Assembly: GCA_016926625.1 (NCBI GenBank)
Contig: JAFGOE010000131.1
Location: 1-63,284, forward strand
Direction: 5' to 3'
Source: Candidatus Zhuqueibacterota bacterium
GTDB taxonomy: Bacteria > Zhuqueibacterota > Zhuqueibacteria > Thermofontimicrobiales > Thiofontviventaceae
Length of the DNA: 63,284 nucleotides
In this document: positions 40,308 through 48,430 of the stretch, in pieces
Numbering within the stretch: the first letter of the stretch is position 1
Layout: the number at the start of each line of letters is the position of its first letter
The notes under the pieces: generated by a model
What the model was told of the DNA's origin: nothing
What the model saw: only the letters and a program-made list of their open reading frames with translations
The model's database searches: none
Position numbers and translations under genes: made by a program

Positions 40308-40687
40308 AATGGATACCTCCCAAAAATATGTAATTCATCATCAAACAAGGGAAAAACAACATAACGCAAAGACGGAGATTTACAACCAGAAGATGTAAGA
40401 ATTAATTCATATTCGAAAAATTAGACATATGAAAACCGCCGGTGATATAGGTGCAGCGCAGAAAATATTCGTCAGTCGATTTATATTTTAAAAACAGAAA
40501 TCGGATTTTATGATATATTAATATAGAAAGTATGTTGGTAATAGTCAAGTAGAATTTTTAAAAAACAATTTATAATTAGAAGGTTGCGAAATAATTTAAA
40601 AGTTATCGAAACTACAATTAATAAAAGTAATTGCTATATCTTAAAGTCGACCACATTCATAACGTTAGCTGATCAGGCGAATCGATA
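40308..40687. other. 380-bp gap between FecR gene and PAS kinase gene
   Basis: No coding sequence is visible. The region holds the minus-strand promoter at 40520-40548 and otherwise AT-rich sequence. I found no clear terminator for the FecR operon that ends at 40688. Confidence 0.55.
40520..40548 (-). promoter_or_regulatory. Sigma-70-type promoter of the PAS kinase/regulator pair
   Basis: The minus strand reads TTGACT, 17 bases, TATATT, about 210 bp upstream of the kinase start. Confidence 0.75.
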
Positions 40688-41413
40688 TCATTTTGCATCT
40701 AACCTCTTCAACGCAAGGTCTGCTTCTCTTGCAACCACATTTCTTATATCGATGTCGCATGTGGGAGTTTGACTCTTTTGCATCGCGATCATATACGATT
40801 CTATAGCCTGTCCTTTCTTATGTAATGCTTCAAAACTTTTCCCCAGATATAGATGCATCTCCCCACAATCCTGGATATTCGGATAAATTTCTAAAGTTTT
40901 ATAGATCTTTACGATCGAGTTCGTTAGATAGTCCTGTTCATAAAGAGCGATTGCTCCATTTTTCTCCTGAATCCAAAAATCAGGATGTTGATCGGCCGGG
41001 TCAATTTGTCCATTAGATTGCGATTCGCCATGGACGACACTGACATTTCCGATACGCAATTTAGTCTTCGATGAGGCAGGTTCTATTTTTTTAAGCTTTT
41101 GCTCCATAATATAAAGAAATAGCTCCTGTTCCGTTATGTCTCGTAGGTCCGTAACATCAAGCATGGCGTTACTGGCTAACCGAAAGAGCGTATGTCCTGT
41201 CAAACTCAATTCCGCACTTGAACCTACTCCTGTCATGATGGAATCGATGTCCTCTAATATCATGCCTTCTCGTGCTCTTATCCATGTTTCTTCAACACCT
41301 TTACGGATTTGAACCTCGCCATTAATTTTTAAAATGGTCACCTGTATTGCAGTCAGAGAACGGTTGACGAATAGCAGGTTTAATAACAAAAACAGTGATA
41401 ATTTTTTCATCAT
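40688..41413 (-). CDS. FecR-domain protein with C-terminal TPR-like region
   Basis: The ATG at 41413 (or the adjacent one at 41410) follows GGAG and starts a signal peptide (MKKLSLFLLLNLLFVNRSLTA), giving about 241 residues. A FecR domain follows (ILKINGEVQIRKG, then GSSAELSLTGHTLFRLASNA). The C-terminal third has a TPR-like helical pattern (HLYLGKSFEALHKKGQAIESYMIA). It would lie in the periplasm. It is the last gene of the sigma-54-driven operon with the two barrels. FecR proteins near CHASE2 proteins are a known association. Confidence 0.86.
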   Translation of the reverse strand: MMKKLSLFLLLNLLFVNRSLTAIQVTILKINGEVQIRKGVEETWIRAREGMILEDIDSIMTGVGSSAELSLTGHTLFRLASNAMLDVTDLRDITEQELFLYIMEQKLKKIEPASSKTKLRIGNVSVVHGESQSNGQIDPADQHPDFWIQEKNGAIALYEQDYLTNSIVKIYKTLEIYPNIQDCGEMHLYLGKSFEALHKKGQAIESYMIAMQKSQTPTCDIDIRNVVAREADLALKRLDAK

Positions 41414-41530
41414 GGTCACTCCAAAATTCAGATATAGATCAGTTAGTGAGCATCTGCGAACGTTTATTTTGAGCAGAAGCTCATCAGACGTGACAAGCCA
41501 CAAAACGAAGCGGATTACTGATAAAAGTGG

Positions 41531-43126
41531 TCATTGTACGTGGATTATTTTTACCCAGCCATCGCGAATCCCGTTCTCGATAATACCGTCCCGGAGGTAT
41601 TGAACCGCGCCGACCTTCCATGCTTCCTCGAATCCGGCAGATATCAACGTGGTTTCCAAGGGTATCCATATGGTTTTAACACCGTTACCTTTTTCCCGAA
41701 TGATATATTTTTTCTCGTTGCTGGATATCAATCGGCCCTGTTCCGGCTGGATATCTGTATCGAATATCAGGTATAAGTGAGCTATTTCCTTATTGGGATC
41801 TTGGACTTCGACGAACGCCGTTTTTATTCCCAGGCTCTCGAGAAAAGAGCTATATAAGACGACAAGATCGTCACAGTCTCCACTTCCTATCTGCATGGTT
41901 TCTAATGCATATTGTACCCGATCATCTTCGTAGAAGAGAATATTGGGATCCTTATGATATGTGATGCCTGACGAGTTCAAATAATCAAAAATATAGACAG
42001 CCTGTTTAAAATGAAGAAGAGGGTTGTTTTCATATTCGTTTAAATTTTTACTGAGTTCGCGACTGACCTTTAAAATGTCAGGTTCATCAGGAGTAATAAA
42101 GTAGTTCAATTTATCAATATCGCCATTCCAGGCGTTCTTATTATGAATGGTAATAGGAGCGCTCAATGTCTTTATATGGGATTTACCGACTCGGGCTTCA
42201 ACTTCTATATCCAGCACAGCCGATTCGTGCGTTGAAATTTCCTGTATCATACTGCCAAATATCAGAGTGACCGGTATATCGATGCTCTTTCCGTTTTCAA
42301 TACGTTTATAACCACTGATCGAAGGACGTTCTGAGTAGTTTGCCAACCTGCTCCGTAAATTCACTTCGATGGGATAGCCGGCGATATTTTTAACTCGTAC
42401 CAATGCGATGGGATACGTATTATAAAATTGATAATAAGCGGGATAAATATCGCTTACGATGAGTTGTACATCCTTAATTTCGAAAATTTCACTCCGGCGA
42501 CCCCACATGAAATTTAAACCAAGCCCAAATTCGAGTCCGCTAAATTCCTCCTCAAATTTCAAATCGACAAAATGATAGGTAATATTGAAATTCAGACCGA
42601 GCCAGTCAGTTAGTAGAATATTCGCACCGCCGCCAGCATATATGCCAAATTGATTATAAGATACAATTTCCTGCTCATTGAGTTCGATAGCTCCTCTCGT
42701 CTTGATCGAACTAATCCAGTAAGGACCACCACCTCCATTGATGTATGGTTGGATGTATCCCGGTATGCGACTCGACATCATATCGTAACGCATTCCCAGA
42801 AGTATCGGTACGAGTGCCGATACTTCTGTTGTTCCAGCCACATAGTCCTCAACGGCCATATGTGTACCACCGATGGCACCGATCTGAAATTCAAAGAACC
42901 AATTCAGATGAGCGCGGGAAGAAAAATGTATCCAGGCTCCGAAACCACTTATATCGACAGAAGCATGTCTCCCGAAATTCGAGGTCGCTATCCGCGTCGG
43001 ATGATTGGTGATGTTCCAGTAACTCATTTTCAATCCAATACCCGATGAACGGCTCACCGCATCCAGTCTTTGGACGTTAATGATGAATAAAATCGAACAT
43101 ATCAAAAGTTTTATGCGTCTGGTCAT
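41531..43126 (-). CDS. Outer-membrane beta-barrel fused to a transglutaminase-like domain
   Basis: This 531-residue protein has a signal peptide (KLLICSILFIINVQRLDA) and an N-terminal barrel-like domain to about residue 210, ending FGLGLNFMWG. A middle beta-rich part follows. The C-terminal domain (about 380-500) has the transglutaminase/cysteine-protease pattern: cysteine in GSGDCDDLVVLYSSFL, then histidine in IAHLYLIFD. The barrel part is clearly paralogous to the preceding gene. It lies 33 bp after it and 117 bp before fecR. The substrate is unknown. Confidence 0.84.
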   Translation of the reverse strand: MTRRIKLLICSILFIINVQRLDAVSRSSGIGLKMSYWNITNHPTRIATSNFGRHASVDISGFGAWIHFSSRAHLNWFFEFQIGAIGGTHMAVEDYVAGTTEVSALVPILLGMRYDMMSSRIPGYIQPYINGGGGPYWISSIKTRGAIELNEQEIVSYNQFGIYAGGGANILLTDWLGLNFNITYHFVDLKFEEEFSGLEFGLGLNFMWGRRSEIFEIKDVQLIVSDIYPAYYQFYNTYPIALVRVKNIAGYPIEVNLRSRLANYSERPSISGYKRIENGKSIDIPVTLIFGSMIQEISTHESAVLDIEVEARVGKSHIKTLSAPITIHNKNAWNGDIDKLNYFITPDEPDILKVSRELSKNLNEYENNPLLHFKQAVYIFDYLNSSGITYHKDPNILFYEDDRVQYALETMQIGSGDCDDLVVLYSSFLESLGIKTAFVEVQDPNKEIAHLYLIFDTDIQPEQGRLISSNEKKYIIREKGNGVKTIWIPLETTLISAGFEEAWKVGAVQYLRDGIIENGIRDGWVKIIHVQ

Positions 43127-43159
43127 ATAGTTATTTAAATTAATTTGATTTCAAAGTAG

Positions 43160-43831
43160 TTAATTAACGCTTCTATTGTCGGTATATGTTCCCCACATTA
43201 GATTGATACCGAGTCCAAACTCATACCCACTGTATCTATGGTTAACATTGAAATCTATGAAATGGTATCTCAGATCAGCGTTAATAGCAAACCATGAATT
43301 CAACATTAACATAAATCCGCCACCTAAATAACCACCACGGTTGAATTTCGTATCGATTGTTACCTCTTCTTCTAACCATTTCTCGGTGGCATGAATCTCC
43401 GAGAACCAATATGGCCCGCCTCCGAAGCAGATGTAGGGAGACATCGATCCATGATAATTATCCGCAATTATTTCGTAACGAAGTCCCATAAGAATCGGGG
43501 TGATCGCGAAAATATCGGACTCGGTTTCGAAAAAAGATTCGGTTCGCTCTTCAACTTGCCCGATACCACCAAGTCCAAATTCAATTAACGTTCGTTCCCC
43601 CACTCTGGAATAGAGTAGCAACCAGCCACCGCAACCGCCCGTATTTAAAAGGACTTCATTGCCGAAATTGGATACTTTGATATGGACCATTTCGTGTGAA
43701 GGATTCCAGTAACTTCCACGAATACCAATGCCGGTCGATCTTAACAATCTATTTTCAGTACCAAATGTGCTGCTATAAAATTGAAAGACCAATATAGTTA
43801 CAATTACGATCAAATGAATAATTCGTTTCAT
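43160..43831 (-). CDS. Outer-membrane beta-barrel protein
   Basis: The ATG at 43831 has GGAGGTG seven bases upstream and opens a signal peptide (KRIIHLIVIVTILVFQFYSSTFG), giving 223 residues. The upstream in-frame extension to 43870 is unlikely. The body has a porin-like alternation with glycine and aromatic residues (YICFGGGPYW; LGGGFMLMLNSWFAINADLRYHFIDF) and ends close to EFGLGINLMWG. It is the first gene of the sigma-54-controlled operon and shares its pattern with the N-terminal half of the next gene. Confidence 0.84.
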   Translation of the reverse strand: MKRIIHLIVIVTILVFQFYSSTFGTENRLLRSTGIGIRGSYWNPSHEMVHIKVSNFGNEVLLNTGGCGGWLLLYSRVGERTLIEFGLGGIGQVEERTESFFETESDIFAITPILMGLRYEIIADNYHGSMSPYICFGGGPYWFSEIHATEKWLEEEVTIDTKFNRGGYLGGGFMLMLNSWFAINADLRYHFIDFNVNHRYSGYEFGLGINLMWGTYTDNRSVN

Positions 43832-43890
43832 TTGACACCTCCGATATTTTACGTACATTAAATTACACATTGTCGTCTGACATGTATTTA

Positions 43891-43907
43891 CGCAAAGGAG
43901 ATGCCAG
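43891..43907 (-). promoter_or_regulatory. Sigma-54 promoter of the barrel/transglutaminase/FecR operon
   Basis: The minus strand reads CTGGCATC-N4-TTGCG, with GG and GC ten bases apart. It lies about 60 bp before the ATG at 43831. The palindrome at 44002-44018 is about 100 bp further upstream. Confidence 0.75.
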
Positions 43908-44001
43908 GAATTAAGATATTTATAATTGCTTGTTAATTAAACATTTACAAAATTATTTCTTAACCTCATTCATTCATTCCAACTGCGGAATATCTTTCAT
44001 T

Positions 44002-44018
44002 CGCGGAAAATTTCCGCG
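44002..44018. promoter_or_regulatory. Palindromic upstream activator site
   Basis: CGCGGAAAATTTCCGCG is a perfect dyad with eight-base arms around one central base. A further GCGGAA half-site lies at 43985-43990. It lies eight bases past the stop of the CHASE2-sigma-54 gene and about 100 bp upstream of the sigma-54 promoter. No T tract follows on the minus strand, so an activator site is favoured over a terminator. Confidence 0.6.
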
Positions 44019-44025
44019 TTATTTA

Positions 44026-46611
44026 TCAGTCTATTTGATCGTTTTGAATAAGATAGTCGATGATTTTAATCAGATATATATGATAATTTTTAGGTAAGCC
44101 CTTGAATGCCGGGATCGATTCAATCGATTTCGTATCCATAAATTTATTGAGTTCAGGGGAAGATTTTACATTGTCGATATAAGAGGTGACTTTCTTAGTA
44201 ACTCTAGCGATGATTTCTTTATCTGTGGAGTTAGCTATATTATGCGCAGCACGTTCGATATCGAAATTGCACTGTACGAACGCTTCAAAACATATTCCCT
44301 TAAAATATTCTGTAATAGTGCCTCTATCCTTGTCACCCAATAGTTTCGCTGTCTGAGAGATCGAAGAATGGCTGAAATTGAGAGCCTGTAACGAATCTAA
44401 TATTTGTCTCTCCAAAGGCTTATACATGAGTTCAGATTTCAACGAGATGATGTCATCCGGAAGATCTGTCTCTTTAATGATCTCACGGCCATCGCTTCGT
44501 GCTAAGATAGCGGCTCTGCGAACGATATTTTCTAGCTCTCTCACGTTCCCGGGCCATTGGTATCCCTGTAGTAATTCCATGGCTCTGCCGGAAAAAGCAA
44601 GTGTATTGTCCTTATTATATTTCTTAAGAAAATGTAAAGCGAGGAGTGGGATGTCTTCGACTCGTTCCCTCAATGGGGGAATGGTAATCGGAAATCCATT
44701 CAATCGGTAGTACAGATCAGTACGGAATCGCATTTTAACCATCTCGTCATTCAGGGCTTTATTCGTCGCCGCAATTATTCGAACATCGATCTTGATCGTC
44801 TGTTCGCCGCCTACGCGTACGAACGTGCTTTCTTGCAAGATGCGTAACAAACGTGCCTGGAAGGCAGGTGTTGTCTCCGTTATTTCATCCAGCAGGATGG
44901 TGCCTCCGTTGGCAAGCTCAAATCGCCCTCGGCGCCTCGATACCGCACCGGTGAAACTACCCTTCTCGTGACCGAATAATTCGCTATCGAGTAACGTCTC
45001 TGATAGCGCTCCGCAGTTTACGGCGATGAAGGGAGCTTTTTGCCTGCGACTGCTAAAGTGAATTGCACGGGCAATAATTTCTTTACCCGTTCCGGTCTCA
45101 CCGATGATCAATACCGGTATGTCATCGGAACTCACTTTAGCGATCAACTCAAGCACCTGCGCCATTTTACTGTTCTTTGAATATATGATGTCTTTGTAAT
45201 TAGCATTCGTAAATACTTTCTCCTTGTAGGAATATGTCTTTAGGTCGAACAGTTCCTTCTCAAGTTGCTGGATTGTCTTCTCTCTCTGCTCGGCGAGATG
45301 GTTTATGTTTTGTGATATCCTTGATTCATCTTTCAATTGAATTCTTAATTCTTTCAACTTCTCTTTGACATCCACCACTTGTTGTTCTTTGTAATCGATC
45401 TGATCTCTTAACATGCTCATTATCGATTGCTCCTGTATGTAAAGTCGCTTATGTTTTTCAGTGGCCAGGACGATCGAAGTGAATACAAATGAAATAATGG
45501 GGTAGAAGACTGGTACCAATGTGTATAAAAATTTTAGGAAAAGTAATACCATGATAAAAAATGAGAAAAAGATGATGATATTAAACGCGATCACCAGACG
45601 GTGGTGCTCCAATCGCCACATAAGCAATGCTACTAACGCCATTAAAATAATTAAAGTCAGCTCACCAATTAAGGGTGTGGTACGTATCAAGCTTTTATCG
45701 ATTATGTTTTCGGTCAACGTTGCATGTATTAATGATGCAGGTAAAGTGTGACTGAAGGGCGATGTTTTCACCGATGCGATCCCCGTGGCAGTCACCGTAA
45801 GGATGATAATTCTATTATCACATAAGGTATTTAGCTCTTCGCCTTCGTTCATTTTCAATAATTCAAGAAACGATAGCGCATTAAAATCGTTTATATCACC
45901 AAAATGGTTGAGTCGACAATAGCCATCTCTGTCGAGTGAAATTCTATGATTTCGTCCTGTGGTATCGGTGAATGATACATGTGTCCCTTTTAATTGATAA
46001 TGGTCACTCCACCCAAGATAGACACGAGCGATCTCCGCGCCAAATGATAAAACAGTATCATCTTCTGTCTCGACAAGAAATGGTATTTTTATCAGATTTT
46101 TATAGTCACCGAAATTACTGAAACCAATCGCTGCTGAACCCATTCTAAATGGTTCGATTGGGAATTTTGGGTGAATGCCTTGCGGAGGGGATATCCGGGA
46201 TAAGCTTTTCTCGGGTGGGGTATCTTTTTTTATGTCTTCAAAGACCATGGGTAACACAACACGTCCTGAGGACTCGATAACCGATGACATGGTTGAATCA
46301 AATTCCGGATATCGAGGATCAATCCGGTCGAATAAAATATCGACACCAATAGCCCTGATGTTGGTCCCGGATATTTTATGAATGAAATAACTGTAATAAT
46401 CCCGAAAGATCGGCCAACCGCCAAGATTATTTATCTCTTCATCTCCGATATAACAGATGAGTAGTTTATCTGAAAGATGTCGCGAACCCCGCAGGTTGAA
46501 TAGAAAAGCAGATGTGGTGTTAGTTAGATAGTCATTCCAGGCTATCGGAAGGCTCGCGAGGAAACAGATTAAAGCTACTATTATTAAAGAATAGATAAGA
46601 CTACGTTTCAT
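44026..46611 (-). CDS. Membrane-bound CHASE2-domain sigma-54 transcription activator
   Basis: This 861-residue protein has an N-terminal membrane helix, an extracytoplasmic CHASE2 domain (YIGDEEINNLGGWPIF; AIGVDILFDRIDPRYPEFD), three membrane helices, and a coiled coil. A sigma-54 AAA+ domain follows with P-loop GETGTGKE and the GSFTGA loop. The C-terminal 140 residues are not a plain Fis motif but include a helix-turn-helix-like SISQTAKLLGDKDRGTITEYF. The frame extends 32 codons to 46707, but a sigma-70 promoter overlaps that part, so the ATG at 46611 is chosen. It lies just upstream of the operon with the palindrome and sigma-54 promoter. Confidence 0.9.
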   Translation of the reverse strand: MKRSLIYSLIIVALICFLASLPIAWNDYLTNTTSAFLFNLRGSRHLSDKLLICYIGDEEINNLGGWPIFRDYYSYFIHKISGTNIRAIGVDILFDRIDPRYPEFDSTMSSVIESSGRVVLPMVFEDIKKDTPPEKSLSRISPPQGIHPKFPIEPFRMGSAAIGFSNFGDYKNLIKIPFLVETEDDTVLSFGAEIARVYLGWSDHYQLKGTHVSFTDTTGRNHRISLDRDGYCRLNHFGDINDFNALSFLELLKMNEGEELNTLCDNRIIILTVTATGIASVKTSPFSHTLPASLIHATLTENIIDKSLIRTTPLIGELTLIILMALVALLMWRLEHHRLVIAFNIIIFFSFFIMVLLFLKFLYTLVPVFYPIISFVFTSIVLATEKHKRLYIQEQSIMSMLRDQIDYKEQQVVDVKEKLKELRIQLKDESRISQNINHLAEQREKTIQQLEKELFDLKTYSYKEKVFTNANYKDIIYSKNSKMAQVLELIAKVSSDDIPVLIIGETGTGKEIIARAIHFSSRRQKAPFIAVNCGALSETLLDSELFGHEKGSFTGAVSRRRGRFELANGGTILLDEITETTPAFQARLLRILQESTFVRVGGEQTIKIDVRIIAATNKALNDEMVKMRFRTDLYYRLNGFPITIPPLRERVEDIPLLALHFLKKYNKDNTLAFSGRAMELLQGYQWPGNVRELENIVRRAAILARSDGREIIKETDLPDDIISLKSELMYKPLERQILDSLQALNFSHSSISQTAKLLGDKDRGTITEYFKGICFEAFVQCNFDIERAAHNIANSTDKEIIARVTKKVTSYIDNVKSSPELNKFMDTKSIESIPAFKGLPKNYHIYLIKIIDYLIQNDQID

Positions 46612-46904
46612 AAGATGTAGTGATATATTTAATGGTTTAGTTTTAGACTGGTTGACTGTAAAAATATATATAAAAGTGAGATAAATGTCAATACATATTT
46701 GTAACAACTAGATTTACAGGATAATGAAGAATGAAAAAACATCCGAATCCTTTCATGAGCTTCTGCATCTAATATTTTAAAGAAAAATAGTGAATATTGA
46801 AACTAACTGTCACATCAATCATAACGGTGTCCATTAAAATAGAACTGTAAATAGTGAGGTCATCTTCTGATTAATGTTAATATATAAACTCGAAAGGACC
46901 ATGA
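46612..46904. other. Divergent region between the CHASE2 gene and the DUF1858 gene
   Basis: The 293 bases hold the minus-strand promoter at 46663-46691 and the ribosome binding site AAGGA before 46905. A plus-strand TATATA near 46880 may be a -10 for the DUF1858 gene, but no good -35 lies at the expected distance. Confidence 0.5.
46663..46691 (-). promoter_or_regulatory. Sigma-70-type promoter of the CHASE2-sigma-54 gene
   Basis: The minus strand reads TTGACA, 17 bases, TATATT. The predicted start lies about 45 bp before the ATG at 46611, inside the longer open frame, which supports the shorter start. Confidence 0.78.
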
Positions 46905-47150
46905 ATGAAAATAACTCGAAAGACAAGCATTGCGGATATCGTATACGAACATCCTGAATTAGTCGATCACCTGTACCAGGCCGGTTTGTACTGCTATTCT
47001 TGAGGCGGACGACCGGCGTGGGGCACGCTGGAATTGCAAGCGCGTTTACAGGGGATTCGTCACATCGACGAACTTGTCGATGAATTAAATCAGGTGTTGG
47101 AGAGAAAACAAAAAGAAAAAGAGGGTTTAATCAACCAATTGATGGAATAG
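46905..47150 (+). CDS. DUF1858 redox-disulfide protein, probable selenoprotein (TGA = Sec33)
   Basis: The frame starts at the ATG at 46905, with AAGGA six bases upstream, and runs 81 codons to TAG at 47148 with one in-frame TGA at 47001-47003. It has the DUF1858 pattern: SIADIVYEHPELVDHLYQAG, then C30-Y-S-X33 where the family has CxxC, then WGTLELQARLQGI and HIDELVDELNQVL. Reading X as selenocysteine gives C-x-x-U. A hairpin 17 bases after the TGA (47013-47031) fits a bacterial SECIS element. A pseudogene or sequencing error is the alternative. Confidence 0.78.
47001..47031 (+). promoter_or_regulatory. Candidate bacterial SECIS element
   Basis: After the TGA at 47001-47003 come ten bases, then an eight-pair stem (CCGGCGTG with CACGCTGG, one G-T pair) closing a GGG loop at 47021-47023. 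The loop starts 17 nucleotides after the TGA and begins with guanine. Both fit the known bacterial SECIS rules of a loop 16-37 nt downstream with G among the first two loop bases. Confidence 0.7.
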
Positions 47151-47172
47151 AGAAACCGCACAGAAAGACAAT

Positions 47173-47225
47173 AAAACCGGTCATACATAAATTCGATTAG
47201 ATGAATTGGTACGACCGGTTTTTTA
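47173..47225. terminator. Bidirectional rho-independent terminator
   Basis: Arms AAAACCGGTC and GACCGGTTTT match perfectly, with an inner AATTC/GAATT pair, followed by a T-rich tract on the plus strand and TTTT on the minus strand. It ends the DUF1858 gene and the convergent D-cysteine desulfhydrase gene. Confidence 0.85.
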
Positions 47226-47285
47226 TTTACCCCCGTATGGGATTCAATTCTACTTAGATTTTTCGTTCCTGGTTCGATGCGCTAT

Positions 47286-48272
47286 TCAGTCAGCAGCAAA
47301 TAGGTCACGCTTTGGGAACAGCCCGTAGAATCCTCCTGTGTGCAGAAAAAGTATTTGCTGATAGTCTTGCAGCTTATTTTTTTGGATCTGATCGTATAGA
47401 CCGAACATCGCCTTACCTGTGTACACCGGGTCGAGAAAAATGCCATGGAGTCGCGCAAAGTGCTTGATGAATTCAATCTCATCAGGCTTATTAAGCGCAT
47501 ATCCAAGTCCCACGTAACCATCGATTATTTTGATGTCTTCATTTTTTAGTTGAAAATTGCAGTCGAACCGCTGTTCGGCCCGTTTGATGATGTGTTTTAT
47601 TTTGGATTTGAAATACGACTCGTCGTCGCAGACGTTGAAACCGATAATATCGGAATCCAACTGATGAATTTTACTCCCCATAATGAGTCCCGCCTGTGTC
47701 CCACCGGATCCTGTCGCACAGACCAACGCGTCGAATTTTATATTAAGCGCATCCGTCTGCTCTTTAATTTCTTTCACGGCATGTATATAACCCACGGCTC
47801 CCAGTTCATCGGACGCTCCCTCGGGAATGATATACGGTTTGCGGCCTTGTTTTACTAAATCGGCTGCGATTTCTTCCATGATCTCCATGACCCTGTTTCT
47901 ATAGTCGTCCGGAGTAATAAAACGAAATTCAGAACCGAAGATATGGTCAATGAGCAGGTTTCCGTCGGGTAGATCGGGCTTTTCACCACGGAGCACCAGG
48001 AATGATTTCATGCCCAGCATCGCGGCGGCTACGGCGGTAGCTCTGGCGTGATTGGACTGTATCCCGCCACACGTGATCAACGTGTCAGCACCCTGGTTGA
48101 TGGCATCAACGACGACAAATTCGAGTTTGCGAATCTTGTTTCCCGATAACGCAACGCCGGTCATATCGTCACGTTTCAGGTAGATTTTGGGCATATGCTC
48201 ACCGAGACGCAATTTTACGATCGGAGTAGGCAAGTTAGCCAATTTTATTCGGTCCGGATAATTGAAATTCAT
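47286..48272 (-). CDS. PLP-dependent D-cysteine desulfhydrase / ACC deaminase family
   Basis: This 328-residue fold-type II PLP enzyme most likely degrades D-cysteine to pyruvate, sulfide and ammonia. It has the PLP lysine in SGNKIRKLEF, the phosphate-binding CGGIQSNHARA and the glycine-rich CATGSGGTQAG. The family also includes ACC deaminases, and the exact substrate cannot be settled from sequence alone. It is a single gene with its own promoter. Confidence 0.9.
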   Translation of the reverse strand: MNFNYPDRIKLANLPTPIVKLRLGEHMPKIYLKRDDMTGVALSGNKIRKLEFVVVDAINQGADTLITCGGIQSNHARATAVAAAMLGMKSFLVLRGEKPDLPDGNLLIDHIFGSEFRFITPDDYRNRVMEIMEEIAADLVKQGRKPYIIPEGASDELGAVGYIHAVKEIKEQTDALNIKFDALVCATGSGGTQAGLIMGSKIHQLDSDIIGFNVCDDESYFKSKIKHIIKRAEQRFDCNFQLKNEDIKIIDGYVGLGYALNKPDEIEFIKHFARLHGIFLDPVYTGKAMFGLYDQIQKNKLQDYQQILFLHTGGFYGLFPKRDLFAAD

Positions 48273-48324
48273 GCCGCAGCACCTTTATGTTTGTTAGCGG
48301 GAGATCTAAAATTTCGGTCTAAAA

Positions 48325-48353
48325 AATATAAGCAGAAGAATGAGAAAAGGCAA
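48325..48353 (-). promoter_or_regulatory. Sigma-70-type promoter of the desulfhydrase gene
   Basis: The minus strand reads TTGCCT, 17 bases, TATATT, about 50 bp upstream of the ATG at 48272. Confidence 0.7.
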
Positions 48354-48430
48354 GGTATTTTTTAAAGAATGAAGAGGAAAATGTGGTGATGATGGTATCA
48401 GCACATTTAATGGAATGCCAGACAAAATGC

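Noticed and set aside
44002..44018. The palindrome as a transcription terminator of the CHASE2 gene
   Set aside because: The minus strand after it has no T tract and the next sequence is a sigma-54 promoter region. An activator site fits the position better.
46612..46707. Longer N-terminus of the CHASE2 protein starting at 46707
   Set aside because: It contains a strong sigma-70 promoter on the same strand, and the ATG at 46611 leads directly into the membrane helix.
46905..47003. DUF1858 gene as a truncated 32-residue pseudogene ended by TGA
   Set aside because: The frame after the TGA stays open with a family-like tail to a TAG, the TGA sits at the active-site cysteine position, and a SECIS-like hairpin follows. 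Recoding explains this better, although sequencing error remains possible.
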